Shown piece by piece: positions 45,770 to 56,831 of a stretch of DNA of 64,000 bases; position 1 is the stretch's first letter, and each line of letters begins with the position of its first letter. Source of the stretch: Austropuccinia psidii. Lineage: Eukaryota; Basidiomycota; Pucciniomycetes; Pucciniales; Sphaerophragmiaceae. A program made the translations under genes and the position numbers. Location of the stretch: assembly GCA_023105745.1 (NCBI GenBank), contig JALGQZ010000004.1, positions 38,888,437-38,952,436 of the forward strand, in the 5' to 3' direction. The notes under the pieces are model-generated. The model did not search any database. It worked only from the letters and a program-made list of their open reading frames with translations, and was not told the origin of the DNA.

Positions 45770-47403
45770 TGTCACAACCACAAAGATTGACCCTCCTCCA
45801 TGGGTGTTGCGGCAATTCTAACCTGGAACCAAGTTGGGGCCAATTGGCCACACCATATCTTTTATGGCCAATTGGTCCCTTCTGGTACTCTATGGCCATT
45901 TGGCCATTTCTGGCCTCAGGCCATATCCTGCCATCATTGGCCTCCTTGGGCAATTTCCATATCACCAACCGCCAGGCCTTTATCTTTGATTTTGGGCCTG
46001 GGGGATCCTTTTGTCTTCTAGGGGCCTCCAGGCCCCCTAGCCATCATCTTTCATTTTGGGCCTACCCCTTTCATTAGGGGAGTTTAGGCCTAAATGGCCT
46101 TTTTGGGCCATTTAGGCCCCCCACGGCTTGTACAGCCCATGGGCCGTAATTCACGGTCCATAGGCCAATCAGGCCCCTTTTGGCCTAATACAATGAGGCC
46201 AAAAGGGGGCAACCATCTAGTCCCCAAGGTTAGGTGGGTCCCAAACCACAATTGGGCCCACCTGAGCCAATTTTGGCCATCAATCCCTTGGACCCAATTT
46301 TGGCCAAATACCCTTTGGACACCAAAATGGCCATAGAGCCTGTAGGACCCATTTTTGGCCATAGCCTCTGGCAGCCACCAGAGGCTAACAAACCATCTCA
46401 GCCAGCCTTTCCCTCAACTTAAGGGGAATTCTTTCCATTCCTCCATGCACCCCGTACTCAAAGTTGCAGGAGTGGTGCATATATGGTATTATATACCATT
46501 ATGCACCATTTTTGCTCAGAAATTCAATTGTGACGTTTTCAGGACTGAATTTCACAATTACAAATCAAGGTTCCAAAATACAACGCCCATTTTGAAGGAG
46601 GATTCTTTAACTCATCAGTCTGGCAATCCATGGCGGCAATCAGAAGATCATTCAAGGACCCCAATCACCTGGCCCTGCAGGAGTTGAGTTGGCAATTTCA
46701 TTCAGAATTATTCCAAGGGCATTCTCAGAGGTTCTACAGTCTTTCAATCAGTTGTCAAGGCATCAAGTATTGCAATACTCCTTGGACAACTCAATTGGTC
46801 CATACAGGCGTCAATCAATCAACCTGTATGCCCTTGGCCCAATAGGGCCAATTCAATCTTCCACTGTGGGAATTCAATCACACAGTTCAATTTCAAGATG
46901 GCCAGAACTGTATTGGCCCAATTCAGACAATACAGCCGGTGATCCAGCTTCCAGGATCAGTATTTCAGTTTTTCACATATACTGGCCACCTTTCAGCACC
47001 TGAGAACTTTTTCCCCAGTTAATTAATATATTGGATTTATTATTATCTTTATTTTTTTTTACTTTATTAAAGTTAATACGGATAATCTTAAGTCAGTCAT
47101 TCAGCACCTTTTCTCTTTTCTTCCTTGCCTGTTAGTGGATATTGGTGGTCATATCCTTTACTAATTCCATTCCCTTTTCTGGCAGGTTGAAACAGTGAAT
47201 TGAGGATTAACTTGGTTGGCTTCTTTATTATCTTTGGCCTTTGGCTTCTTATCTTTTCTCTATCTTTGGCATACTTGTATTTTCCCTTTCTTCTTCTTTA
47301 AAGAAATCAATCTTTATTATTCCTTTTATCTTTGGAGCCCTCCAAGTGAGTTCTTGATTCCTGAGTGCCAGGCCCTCTTGCTTCCATAAGAGCCCCTGTG
47401 ACA
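45770..47403 (+). mobile_element. Solo LTR of F1 (chromovirus) type in the copy B leader
   Basis: TGTCACAACC ... CCCCTGTGACA, 1634 bp, with a perfect target duplication GACCT (45765-45769 and 47404-47408). The 5' third is unusually rich in 'ggcc' and differs from the chromovirus LTR at 54656. The 3' part (ttaattaatatat, cattcagcacctttt, ggttgaaacagtg, ccaagtgagtt) is shared. The copy A leader at 41930 shows the uninterrupted site. Confidence 0.92.
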
Positions 47404-47974
47404 GACCTTAAAAGTGAGTTTTTTTCACTTATTCTCTATTCTGACATTTGTTTTATCTCTTTTTAGGCGTAAAATCTCTTAAAATATATATAATATATAT
47501 AATATTATCTTTTTTTCTGGGTGATATATGTCTTATACCAATTTTTATTAATGCTATTACTACATGGTTAATAACCATAAATCTCTTATTTTTGGTGTGT
47601 TTTACATATAAGGACACATTAAGCCATTAATACAGTCCAAATTTCTAATCAAATAAAGACACCTCTTAGTGTAAAACCAAGAGTTGAGGCGTGGTGAGGG
47701 GTATTGTTAATTCAATTGACCTCTTATAAAAAACACTTTGTACAGATTACACTTTCTAATTACAAGTTAATCTGTGAGATACTGGTATACAAACAGTATA
47801 CCAGACATCTGTAAGCTGTAATTCTGATGTGGAATTGTTAATTCAATAACACTGTCATTATACAGGGCATTTTGTAGTAACATACAAGCCCAGAGGCCAT
47901 TCTTAGATGTGCAAACAGCATCTTAAGAAGTCTTAACAGGTATTAAGCCCTCTTTTTCCTGTTTGATTCAGTGG
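47404..47974 (+). other. Gyp-2 copy B leader (distal part)
   Basis: Continuation of the leader after the solo LTR, homologous to 41930-42509. It ends in 'cctgtttgattcag' before gag. No open frame. Confidence 0.6.
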
Positions 47975-49496
47975 AAGAAAACTACATACCACTAGAAGCC
48001 CAGTCACAGGCCAACACACCAGTGACACCCTCAGAACCAGAGGGCAGCAAGGGCAAAGGAAAGAGGCACAGTGAAGGCCTCATCACAGCAAAGAAGTGGA
48101 CACCAATTGCCACCTAGAGGAGTAGAAAACCACAAAGCTCTGCTTCAATACAAGGTAAACCAACCTTAACAGCTTGTACAGGGAAGATTACCATAATTAA
48201 CCCAGTTGTAACCTATAAAGGTAAATTGCCCAAATCAGCAGACAACAAATTTGTACAAGGCACAGTCAAAGGTAAATACCCTAAGAACAAGAAGTTTTTG
48301 ACTTCTTGCAAACACTGATATGTCACCTGTACACCTCAGAAACCTTCGCTTGCAAAGGAACCAACCAGAGGACAGAGAAGGCTTGTACAGAACCAGAAAA
48401 CCTGGAAGAGGACACCTTGGACACAGTGGTGGATGGAAAGACACTGAGGGAAATCATATCCACTCTTCCATTCACTTTTCAATTCAACAGGAACCTCAAA
48501 CCAGAGGACTGGAAAGATATGGATCAAGTTCTTCAGCTCCACCAACTCCTCAGAGATTTATTTCAATGGAGCATGGACAACAAGAGGTTTAACCTGGCAT
48601 CTCACTGGGCACAACTTGGAGCAAGTTTCCAGAAGATCTGTCTCAAAGAGATAGACTTCAAAGACCTTATGATAATCACCAAAGGTTGGAATCCCACCAG
48701 ACAGTTCAGACTCCTGGAGGTGAGGGCAAACAGGATATGGGAGAATCAAGCCACTATCCAAGCTATAGAAGGACAACTACCCAGACAGGGAACATTCAGA
48801 TTCCTTCCAGCTCACAAGGAGAAGGCCAAATCAGCTCTCCAGTGGCTTCAAACCATTCAGGAACCAACAGATCAGTGGCCAAGAGTCACCATTCTTCACA
48901 CTCCCAGGAGGGTTACAAGAGAAGACAAGGACACAAGGGCAAGAGCAAGACCTCTTTTCACCAAAGGCAGAGAGAGTCAGACCCTATGATCCAGAAAATG
49001 TTGGAATTGGTGAAAGAAGTACCAAAAACCAGAATTAGTTGTAAAACACTCTAGAATCAGTAGTCCCCTTAATAGAAATATTACCCCCACTCAGATTGAA
49101 CATAATGATGTCTCACCTGAGAGTAACTTAAACAGTGATACACTGTGGTTACAAATGTCCCAATATGCTCAGAAAACTCAAAAGCAGTTTGCAGAACCTG
49201 AAGCAAGCCATGAGAGGATGAAAAAATTAACAGCCTCCATGAATGAAATTGTGAAAACTCTTCAAGAAGGACATGCTCAATTGACAAAAGCCTCTGAAGA
49301 GACCAACAAAAGACTGAATCTAGTCTCTGAAGAAAAACACCACAGAAAAAGGGACAGGGATTGTCTGGATCAAGACATAAACAAATTGTTTAATGTCTAC
49401 CATAACATGAAGCCCCAACCACAAGGCCATGTTATGTACAATCCATATCAACCAAATTACATCAAACCAGATTCCATGTTGATGGATAACAAAATA
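47975..49496 (+). pseudogene. Gyp-2 copy B gag, first part (probable intron 48272-48339)
   Basis: Parallel to copy A gag: 'SQANTPVTPSEPEGSKGKGK', then a 68-nt segment opening GTAAATACC and closing ACACCTCAG, then 'EDLEEDTLDTVVDGKTLREI'-like sequence open for over 200 codons (48306-48989), including 'WKDMDQVLQLHQLLRDLFQW' and 'WNPTRQFRLLEVRANRI'. Then frameshifts, the coiled-coil-like 'YAQKTQKQFAEPEASHERMK', 'EETNKRLNLVSEEKHH' and 'LFNVYHNMKPQPQGHVMYN'. It stops at 49496, where the F3 solo LTR enters, and resumes at 51333. Confidence 0.8.
48272..48339 (+). other. Probable 68-nt spliceosomal intron in Gyp-2 gag
   Basis: GTAAAT donor, CTGAT branch-like motif (in 'cactgatatg'), and CACCTCAG acceptor. 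Removing it restores one frame (AAA-G|AA-ACC) and skips an in-frame stop. Copy A has the same 68-nt segment at 42817-42884, but its donor is GA. It is short, as fungal introns are. Without transcript data it remains a prediction. Confidence 0.6.
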
Positions 49497-51327
49497 TGTG
49501 AGTCTTATAGGTAATTTGATATACCCAAAAGACCACAAAAATACAAAATTAACATATAAATATAAATAAAATAAGTTTATTTATATTATTAAGATAAAAA
49601 TCAAAATATAAATATAAAAATAAAAATTTAATTACAATTTAAAAATAAAATTACATTAAATTTTGAAATTGTAAAATTACATTTATACTTGAAAAAATTA
49701 AGTAAAAATGAATTTTTAATAAAATTGTAAAAAATTAAATAAATTTGGGAAAAAGTTAAATAAAAATTAGCATAACTTTTTATCCAATAAATAAAAATAT
49801 AAAATTTATTTCACCATTTGATTCCTCATAAAAAATTAGGTGGGGTCACCTCTGAGTGAAATTTTTGTAACTCAACTCTAAATAAGCTTAAATTAAGTTT
49901 TTAGTATTTTCAAAACAAAAGTTAGAAATCCTCAAAACTCTAATTTAATTCACACCACATGTGGTGTGAACCATCAATTTTTGTGTTAAAATTGAGGTGT
50001 TGTGTTTAGTTTAGAAGTTATGAGGAATTGAAGTATTTTCAATTGAATTCAATTGAAATGTCAAAATATGCACGTGTATTACATAAGTGAACTTTGATTT
50101 ACATATGAGGTGTCAATTATTACTGTATTTTACTGTACAATTCAATTGAATTACATATGAAAATTATAAGTATAATACATGATGAGGAATTAAAGGAAAA
50201 AATAAATTGGAAAGATTAAAATTGGGGGAGAAAAGGAGCTCTAGCTCTAAGGGGGAGCCAGACCCCCAAATTCCTTGCTGACTGGCATGGGATGTCAAAA
50301 TCCACGCAAAATTTCATCAATTTTGGCCTGGAATTGAGTTACAGGGTCTGTGAACTCAATTGATGATGAGGTTTTGATACCAACTGGGGTAGTTTTAGCT
50401 GTTGCCAAGAGGGTGAAACTACCCTTAAGATAAAACAAACTTAGCAAAAACAGTTTTAACTGGTTTCTACGCCTCTTACACACATTCTGACGTGTTTTGA
50501 AGGCTCTAGACCAGGTATTGCTATAGTAATGGCTGATTTAAGGGTCTAAAATGGCTAAAAATGGCTAAAAGTGGCTTAAACCAGCCCTTTTTTGGTCCAA
50601 ACCAGGGTTCAATGATGCCATAATTGGCTTTTCTGTTGTCAGACTGTTTTTTCACGACTGACAAGAGTAAATTTTACTTTTGGAGTAAGAAAATTGGTGG
50701 CTATAAAAGAATGTCTTCTTTGTCCCACTTTTCTCTTCATGTTAGAATCTTTTCCTTTTATTAATTAGTTTAAACACTGTTAAACCAATCAATAGACAAT
50801 TCCAACCACCTCTTTTAAATCATTTTAAACCTTTTAACCACGTGAAAAAATCATTATAATCATTGTTTGTAACTCTTATAATCATTTTTACCCCTGAACC
50901 ACCCCAAAAGTGAATTAAAGCATCTTTCATCACTGTAAACTTTGTCACTTTGTTTCCAAATTCACTCTGGTCACTTTTGGGCGTGTTTTTTCTTTAATAT
51001 TCCTTTTAAAGACTCTTTTTTTTAATTAATTGCTTGCAGTTCATTGCTCAATTAATTCCAATTGAAATTGCTCTTGAAGAAATTTCTTTTGTAGCCTTAA
51101 AATATCTCTTGTAGAGTATTTTTCAGATAAATTTTTATTGTTGGTAAAACAATAAATTTTTATAATATCATTGCTTTATACTAATAAAGTTTTAAACAAT
51201 ATAATTGGCGTGTTTTCTCTTAAAAATAATATTTCTTACTATTTTTAATTGAATTTTACCTTATACAAATTTTGAGGACAGGAAAAGTACTTGATTTTTA
51301 ATCAAAGTTTCAAATCCACACCTTACA
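49497..51327 (+). mobile_element. Solo LTR of an unassigned family (F3), 1.83 kb
   Basis: Starts TGTGAGTCTTATAGG and ends CACACCTTACA (TG...CA rule), with a perfect 5-bp target duplication AAATA (49492-49496 and 51328-51332). It splits Gyp-2 gag between 'LMDNK' and 'SPSQYQD'. The interior is AT-rich with no protein. No second copy is present in the window and no internal region is attached, so the parent element is unknown. Orientation is uncertain. Confidence 0.85.
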
Positions 51328-51332
51328 AAATA

Positions 51333-51515
51333 TCTCCGTCACAATACCAAGATGGGGTTGGTATGTCTTACCCAGAGAAGGAAGCCTTCAAACAGCTTCC
51401 TGAGGCCTCAAGCTGGCCCAAATTCTCTGGAACAGGCGAATATGATCATTTGTGCCTCATAGATTATATTGATGGACTCTTCATTGATTTACCAAGCATA
51501 CACGACTACTGGATT
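51333..51515 (+). pseudogene. Gyp-2 copy B gag, middle piece
   Basis: Resumes the gag as 'SPSQYQDGVGMSYPEKEAFK', 'SSWPKFSGTGEYDHLCLIDY' and 'IDGLFIDLPSIHDYWI'. Cut at 51515 by the reversed solo LTR; continues at 52959. Confidence 0.85.
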
Positions 51516-52953
51516 TGTCAGGATGAAACTATGATAAAGGTGTGAAATAGGTTAAATACAACTTTAACTATGTTTGTGACACGGTAAAAATAGTTTAAAA
51601 AAGATTTATAAGGGTTTAAAGATAATTAAATTCAAGATTAAAGGGCTTTACTATATATGATATAGTGGTGGTGAGCGCTGTTGAAAGCCCTGGGTGTAGC
51701 TTTATCTGTTGGGTTACAATAACAAAAGTCTACAATAATTAAATTTATAATCATACCTGATTATTAACCAGGAGTAAAGCTGTTTTTGACAGTTTACTAC
51801 GTAGGTTATTCAAGAGCAGGATGAGGAAACAATTCTGGCTGTGAAAAGCCTCCTTTTTATCCTGAAATGGGGTATAAAGGGTACTAGACCTTTCCACATA
51901 GAGGAAGTGAAGATTTTTTCACTCTCTAGTACTGGCTTGTGGTTTGAAAACAGCCTGTATAACCTGTATTGGGCTCAGATGTGGTTTTGAAACCACATCT
52001 GGGCAGTTTTCACCAATACAGGTTGAAAATTTTCATCTGGGGACCTCATAGCCTGATTCTGACGTGTATGACGCGTAGAATGCTGTACAGAAACTGTATG
52101 GGACCCCAGTATTGACTGACATATGAGTTATTGAAGTAAAAGCATGCTTCTTTGTCTATTTGACACCTAATATTCATGATTATGGGATATTATCCCATGG
52201 TAAGGCTGTATATGACAGCAGGTGGGAATCTGACCTTAAACAGCCATCACTGTGTCAATTCTTGAGATATCAACCTCAAATTTTGTTCGGTGTGTAGGCC
52301 TGTATGTGCTCTACACAATGGTACCTCATTTGATATGGGTATCATTAAATATGGCAAAGTTATCCCATGTACAAGATTTTTGTACATTTGTGTGTTTTAG
52401 GCAAAAAGCTGTATTGAGCTTGTTTGCCCCATAACTTCTGCTGTAGTTGAGATATGGGGAAGTGGATGACACCATCAGATAGCCCTGATTGTGATATTTC
52501 CAAAAGGACCCCACTTCAAGTATCCCACACTAAAACTGGAGAAGTTAGATGAGAGGTGAATATTTTGTTCACCCTTATTTGGCCTGAAATTGACCATACC
52601 TCCAGTAATATTGGTGCTAGCTCAGTTTGGCTGATACCATTGGATAGCCCTGGCTTAGAGCTTCATTTTGAATACCCATTGATGGGGTTAAGCCTCTCCT
52701 TCTAGATTTTAGATAAGAGGTGAAAATTAAGGTTTATGCTCAGCAATAACTTTGAGCAGGGATAACTTTGTTATTTCTTGTCCTATGGTGATGGGACTTA
52801 TATTTTCATAAAGAGGTGAGTTTCATCTTCCTTTTGATACCTTTTGAGCTAATTTGGCTCAGCTCCATGTTTTGGTGGTATCTTGGCTATACCATTGGTT
52901 TATGGTATTTTGGCTGTCATGCTCGTGCTCTGGTTTTGAGTCACAGGCTGACA
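51516..52953 (-). mobile_element. Reversed solo Gyp-2 (F2) LTR inside Gyp-2 gag
   Basis: Minus-strand reading starts TGTCAGCCTGTGACTC and ends near CATCCTGACA, 1438 bp. Flanks are GGATT (51511-51515) and AGATT (52954-52958), a duplication with one mismatch. Its removal joins 'DYWI' to 'TARLNTAFKGNASIWY' of gag. A member of the family has thus inserted into another member and then lost its interior. Confidence 0.92.
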
Positions 52954-52958
52954 AGATT

Positions 52959-53632
52959 ACTGCTAGACTCAATACAGCATTTAAAGGCAATGCTAGTATA
53001 TGGTACAGATAAATGAAAGAAATTCATGGCAGGAAAAACTGGCCATGGTGGAAGAGTCAAATTATCCAAAAGTACAGCAATGGTACTTGGATATGGCAAA
53101 AGACCATGTTGTTTGAAAATGACAAATACTTGATGGACAAAGCTCCATATGAGTGGTGTCTTAGACAGTTTAAGAGACTCAAAGCCATTGATCCTCAAAT
53201 GAGCACTCAAATGAGGAATCACAAGCTTCTGACACAAATGCCAGGAGAGCTAGAGCATGCAGTGAAATGCAGATGCAACCAGAATTGCACTCTAGATGAA
53301 ATTGCAAATACCTTACAAGATGTAAGGAGAAGGACTAATATAGGGAAATCCACCCCATATAAAAGAAGTAGTTTCAAAGAGAAACAACCTTTCAGGGTAG
53401 AGCTTAAAGACAAATCCAAGGAAAGAGTGGCAGAAGTGGCTAAGAAGAAAAATTCTTTCCACAATTTTGGTTCAACAGACCACTATGCCAACAGCTTTCC
53501 AAAGGCAAAGGAAAAAGTCTATTCCATTGAGAAAGTCCAAGAGGAGGAATCCCCAGCAGGGGATTCTGAATCAGACTCTATGGTTGATGCCATCAGAGAA
53601 CCATCTGATGATGACCAAGACTCAAGAGAATA
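52959..53632 (+). pseudogene. Gyp-2 copy B gag, C-terminal part with altered zinc knuckle
   Basis: 'EIHGRKNWPWWKSQIIQKYS', 'KDPYEWCLRQ'-like block (here KAPYEWCLRQFKRLKAIDPQ), 'CRCNQNCTLDEIANTLQDVR', then 'KKNSFHNFGSTDHYANSFPK'. The last follows the CX2CX4HX4C spacing exactly (F-x2-F-x4-H-x4-F), but all three Cys positions are Phe. The acidic tail follows: 'EEESPAGDSESDSMVDAI'. One stop lies before the piece (TAA near 53009); otherwise it is open for 206 codons. Confidence 0.82.
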
Positions 53633-54224
53633 ACTTCTAGTGGAATACCAAGAGGAAACCCCACAATAAATCCAGGATATACAGTTAGAAGCAGGCATGC
53701 CAGAAGATACTACTAATTGAAACCTGTGCAAACATACACAGGATTAACAAACATTCCTAGTCCTACCAACTAGAGGGATGGTATACATACATGGAACAGC
53801 AACAGAGATGACTGTCTGTATTGACAATTCTCAACATCCATTCATAATTGACAGTGGAGAAAACTGCTCCATAGTGGCCATAAATTATCTGGACAACCAC
53901 CTCCCAAACTGGGAAAAACAGCTCTTGCCCACCAAGGCAAAGAACTTTAAAAGTGCATCAGGGAAGATGAATTCCATTGGGAAAATTATCAAAGAGATAA
54001 TTATATCCCATAGGAAAGGTAACATCAGACTCAACCCAGAGTTTGTAGTGCTTAATGATGCCCACATCCAACGGTTCTTACTAGGAACAGATTACCAGAG
54101 GTTGTATGGCATAGATATTTACAACAGTAGGAATAGGCATATTACCATTGGTATTAGCAAGGAAAAAGAACTTTCACTTGATATATACCAATATCTTCTC
54201 AGGATCCACTTGAGGAACTACTGA
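53633..54224 (+). pseudogene. Gyp-2 copy B aspartic protease
   Basis: After three or four stops (53633-53736), the stretch 53778-54224 is open and contains 'MTVCIDNSQHPFIIDSGENC', with the retropepsin D-S-G motif, then 'LNPEFVVLNDAHIQRFLLGT' (the second protease strand, V-L-G-x-D type) and 'DYQRLYGIDIYNS'. In the D-S-G-A motif the Ala is Glu. It lies between gag and RT, as in Ty3/gypsy pol. Confidence 0.78.
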
Positions 54225-54655
54225 ATGAATTCAGAGAGGGCCAGTTTAGCACTGCCCTCAGCAGTAAGCAAAACTAAGTCTACTGACGATTCTGAGAAAG
54301 AACAGACCAGCATTTGCCATTGGTGAAGAGCCATTAGGAAAGAGTAAAGTCCATGGCATAGAACTATATCTGGATGTGGAAAGACCTTATCCACCCATGC
54401 TCAGGAGACCTCCTTAACCAGAAAGTCTGAAAACCAGGGAAGGAATTGATAACATATCAATGAACTCCTGGACATGGATGTCATCAGAAAGATTGGACAC
54501 CATGAAATAGTGGAAATTACCACCCCAGTCCTGATCACCTGGAATGATGGCAAGTGTAGGCTGTGTGGAGATTTTGGAGCTCTGAATACCTACACAAAAG
54601 CTGACAGGTATCCTATACCCAGGATACCTCATGCCTTAGACAAACTGTAAAACGC
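54225..54655 (+). pseudogene. Gyp-2 copy B reverse transcriptase, N-terminal part
   Basis: Fragments in several frames: 'ELYLDVERPYPPMLRRPP', 'NELLDMDVIRKIGHHEIVE'-like reading, 'TPVLITWNDGKCRLCGDFGA' (compare the gypsy W-x-D-G-K-x-R-x-C-x-D-Y/F-R), and 'ADRYPIPRIPHALDKL'. The gene is interrupted at 54655 by the chromovirus, before the catalytic YxDD motif. Confidence 0.75.
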
Positions 54656-56075
54656 TTTCACAACCATGGAAATTCACCTCCTTGGATCTCCATATGGAAT
54701 ATCAAGCCACAGTCCTTTTATGGCCAATTGATCATATCCATCACCAGTGGCTAATATGGCCACGTTATCATCTTATGGACCATTCATGGCCATTTGTCTT
54801 TTGGGGCCTTCATGGCCCTTCGCCTCAATCCAGAAGCCATAGTGGCAATTTATGCCCAACTGGGTATTTCTGGTCATTTCCCTCAAAACCAGGGGAAATG
54901 GCCCAAATGGCTGTTTTTGGCCATTTGGGCTCATAATGCGCATTTTGCCCACTTTGACGCAAAGTGTCCAAAAGACATTTTCCCGCCCTTTGGGACAGTT
55001 TTTGGCTCAGAACCCAAAAGTGGCCAAAACCCCCACAGGACCCAGAAACACCTTTCCAAGCTCTGAAGCCATCCCATCCATCTTTTTCCCCTCTGTCGTT
55101 CCATCTCAAGACCTTTGGACGTAATCTTCTTTCCAATGAACCAATATGCCATAAATGTTGTTATATATATTTGTGCATCATTTTTCAACAGCAATTCAAT
55201 GGTGGGAATATCAAATGATCATTTTAGCATTCCAACATATCATCATTTCATCAAGGCACCCAATCATTCAGAGGACTCATCAAGGCTCAAGAGCAAGTGT
55301 TTCAGCGTCAAAGACCAATCACGCCATCAAGACGTCATTGGATAATTTCATTCACAGTATTCCTCCAAGGAAATATTGTTCCAACATTCTCCAGGGATTC
55401 AAGAGGAAGTTCATTCATTCATTCAATTGTCAGGTGTCAAAGCTCCACTCAATCCATCTTGGCAACCACCTTCATTTCAATACAGTCTGGATCCATCAAG
55501 AACTGTATTTCATTTTCAATCATGGGAAATTCATTCAACCCAACTCAATTTCAATATTAGCCAGCTGTATCAATTACCAAAACAATCAATACAGCCTCAA
55601 GGATCAATACAGATCAGTTTTCAGCCTGAAGAACCCAAGCTCCCAGCTTTTCACATATACTGCCTACCCTTTCCACCCTGGGGGGTTTCCCCAGTTAATT
55701 AATATATTATGATCTTATTCTATCTTTATTTATCCTATAATTTTGTTAAGTGAATACTGATATTATCAAGTCAGTCATTTAGCACCCTTTCTCTTTTTCT
55801 TTCTTTGCCTGTCAATGGATATTTGGTGGTCATATCCTTACTAATTCCACTGTTCATTTTGACAGGTTGAAACAGTGATTAAGGACTTACTTGGTTGGCT
55901 CTTTGGCCATTTGGCTTCTCTTTCCTCTTATTGCATCTCATCTTGTACCTGCATATTTCTTAGAGGAATTTATTCTTTCATTTTCATTTCTTTATTCTTT
56001 TGGAGTCTTCCAAGTGAGTTCCCCATTGCTGAGTGCCAGGCCACTCTTGTTTTCTGTCCAAGAGCCCCTGTGACA
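54656..56075 (+). repeat. Chromovirus 5' LTR
   Basis: 1420 bp, TTTCACAACC (other copies TGTCACAACC) to CCCCTGTGACA. Contains several 'ggcc' rich phrases, then 'caattcaatggtggg', 'ttaattaatatattatgat' and the shared family 3' end. The open stretches visible in it (for example 55155-55712) are also present in degraded form in other LTR copies and are not genes. Confidence 0.92.
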
Positions 56076-56831
56076 TTAAATTAATTAACTCATAATTTAT
56101 TTTCATTCTGTTCATTCCTTCTTTATAATTTCATTCACTCATTTCATCAAAATTATGACTCTTTAATGCTTATGAACCTTATAATTCATTGTCACCTCTC
56201 AATTTTCTCTCATTCATTCTTCATTCTGAAAATTGAAAGCTGACCCCAATCTTATTTTTTGTTTCTCTTTCTTTAAGTCTTATTCAAATCATCATTTTTT
56301 AATTCATTCATAATTAAGCCGTCATCTTAATTTTCATTTCATTTTCAAGGTTTTCATCAATTTATTCAGACACATTCTTCACATCAAGATTCATATTTGA
56401 TTCATTCTTCAAGAATTTTGATCTTTTAAAGAATAACTCACTTGAATTTGATTTGATTGATTGATTTGACATAAATTGATATTGACCTCAATAAAATTGA
56501 TTGACCTGAATATTTCATTGATTTTCCCAATTTCTCACATCAAGAATTTTGACATAAATTGATTTTGCCTCAAGAATTAATTTGACTTACTGATTGATTT
56601 TTCAAGATTTTTATTTTGATTTATTCAAAATCTTGATTAATTGACTTCAAGTTTTCATTTGATATTTAATTGATTGATTCACCTGAAGATTTCATTTGAT
56701 TTATTGATTTTATTGATTTTACTCAAGATATTGATTTTGATTTTTGACTTCAAGCATTATTTAAATTGCCTCAAGTTTTCATCTTTAAATTTTGATTCTT
56801 TTTCATTTTATTTCATTTTTATCCTGAAATC
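56076..56831 (+). other. Chromovirus leader
   Basis: AT-rich untranslated leader with repeated 'ttgattga' type words. The base run after the LTR (ttaaattaattaactc) has no TGG-type tRNA primer site. The element may prime differently, as self-priming is known for Tf1-like relatives, but this is only an inference. Confidence 0.6.

Larger units (their letters stand above)
44292..54655 (+). mobile_element. Gyp-2 copy B, nested in copy A gag and itself interrupted four times
   Basis: 5' LTR 44292-45727, leader, gag, protease and the start of RT, in the same order as a Ty3/gypsy element. Insertions: F1 solo LTR in the leader, unassigned F3 solo LTR in gag, reversed F2 solo LTR in gag, and a whole chromovirus at 54656 in the RT. 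Removing these joins the coding sequence correctly. The rest of RT, RNase H, integrase and the 3' LTR should lie right of the chromovirus, outside the window. Confidence 0.85.

Noticed and set aside
55155..55712. 185-residue plus-strand open stretch near the right end
   Set aside because: Lies wholly inside the chromovirus 5' LTR; overlapping open stretches occur in all frames and are not conserved in other LTR copies.
56076..56110. A tRNA primer-binding site after the chromovirus 5' LTR
   Set aside because: No TGG-starting match to a tRNA 3' end is visible in the first 30 bases.
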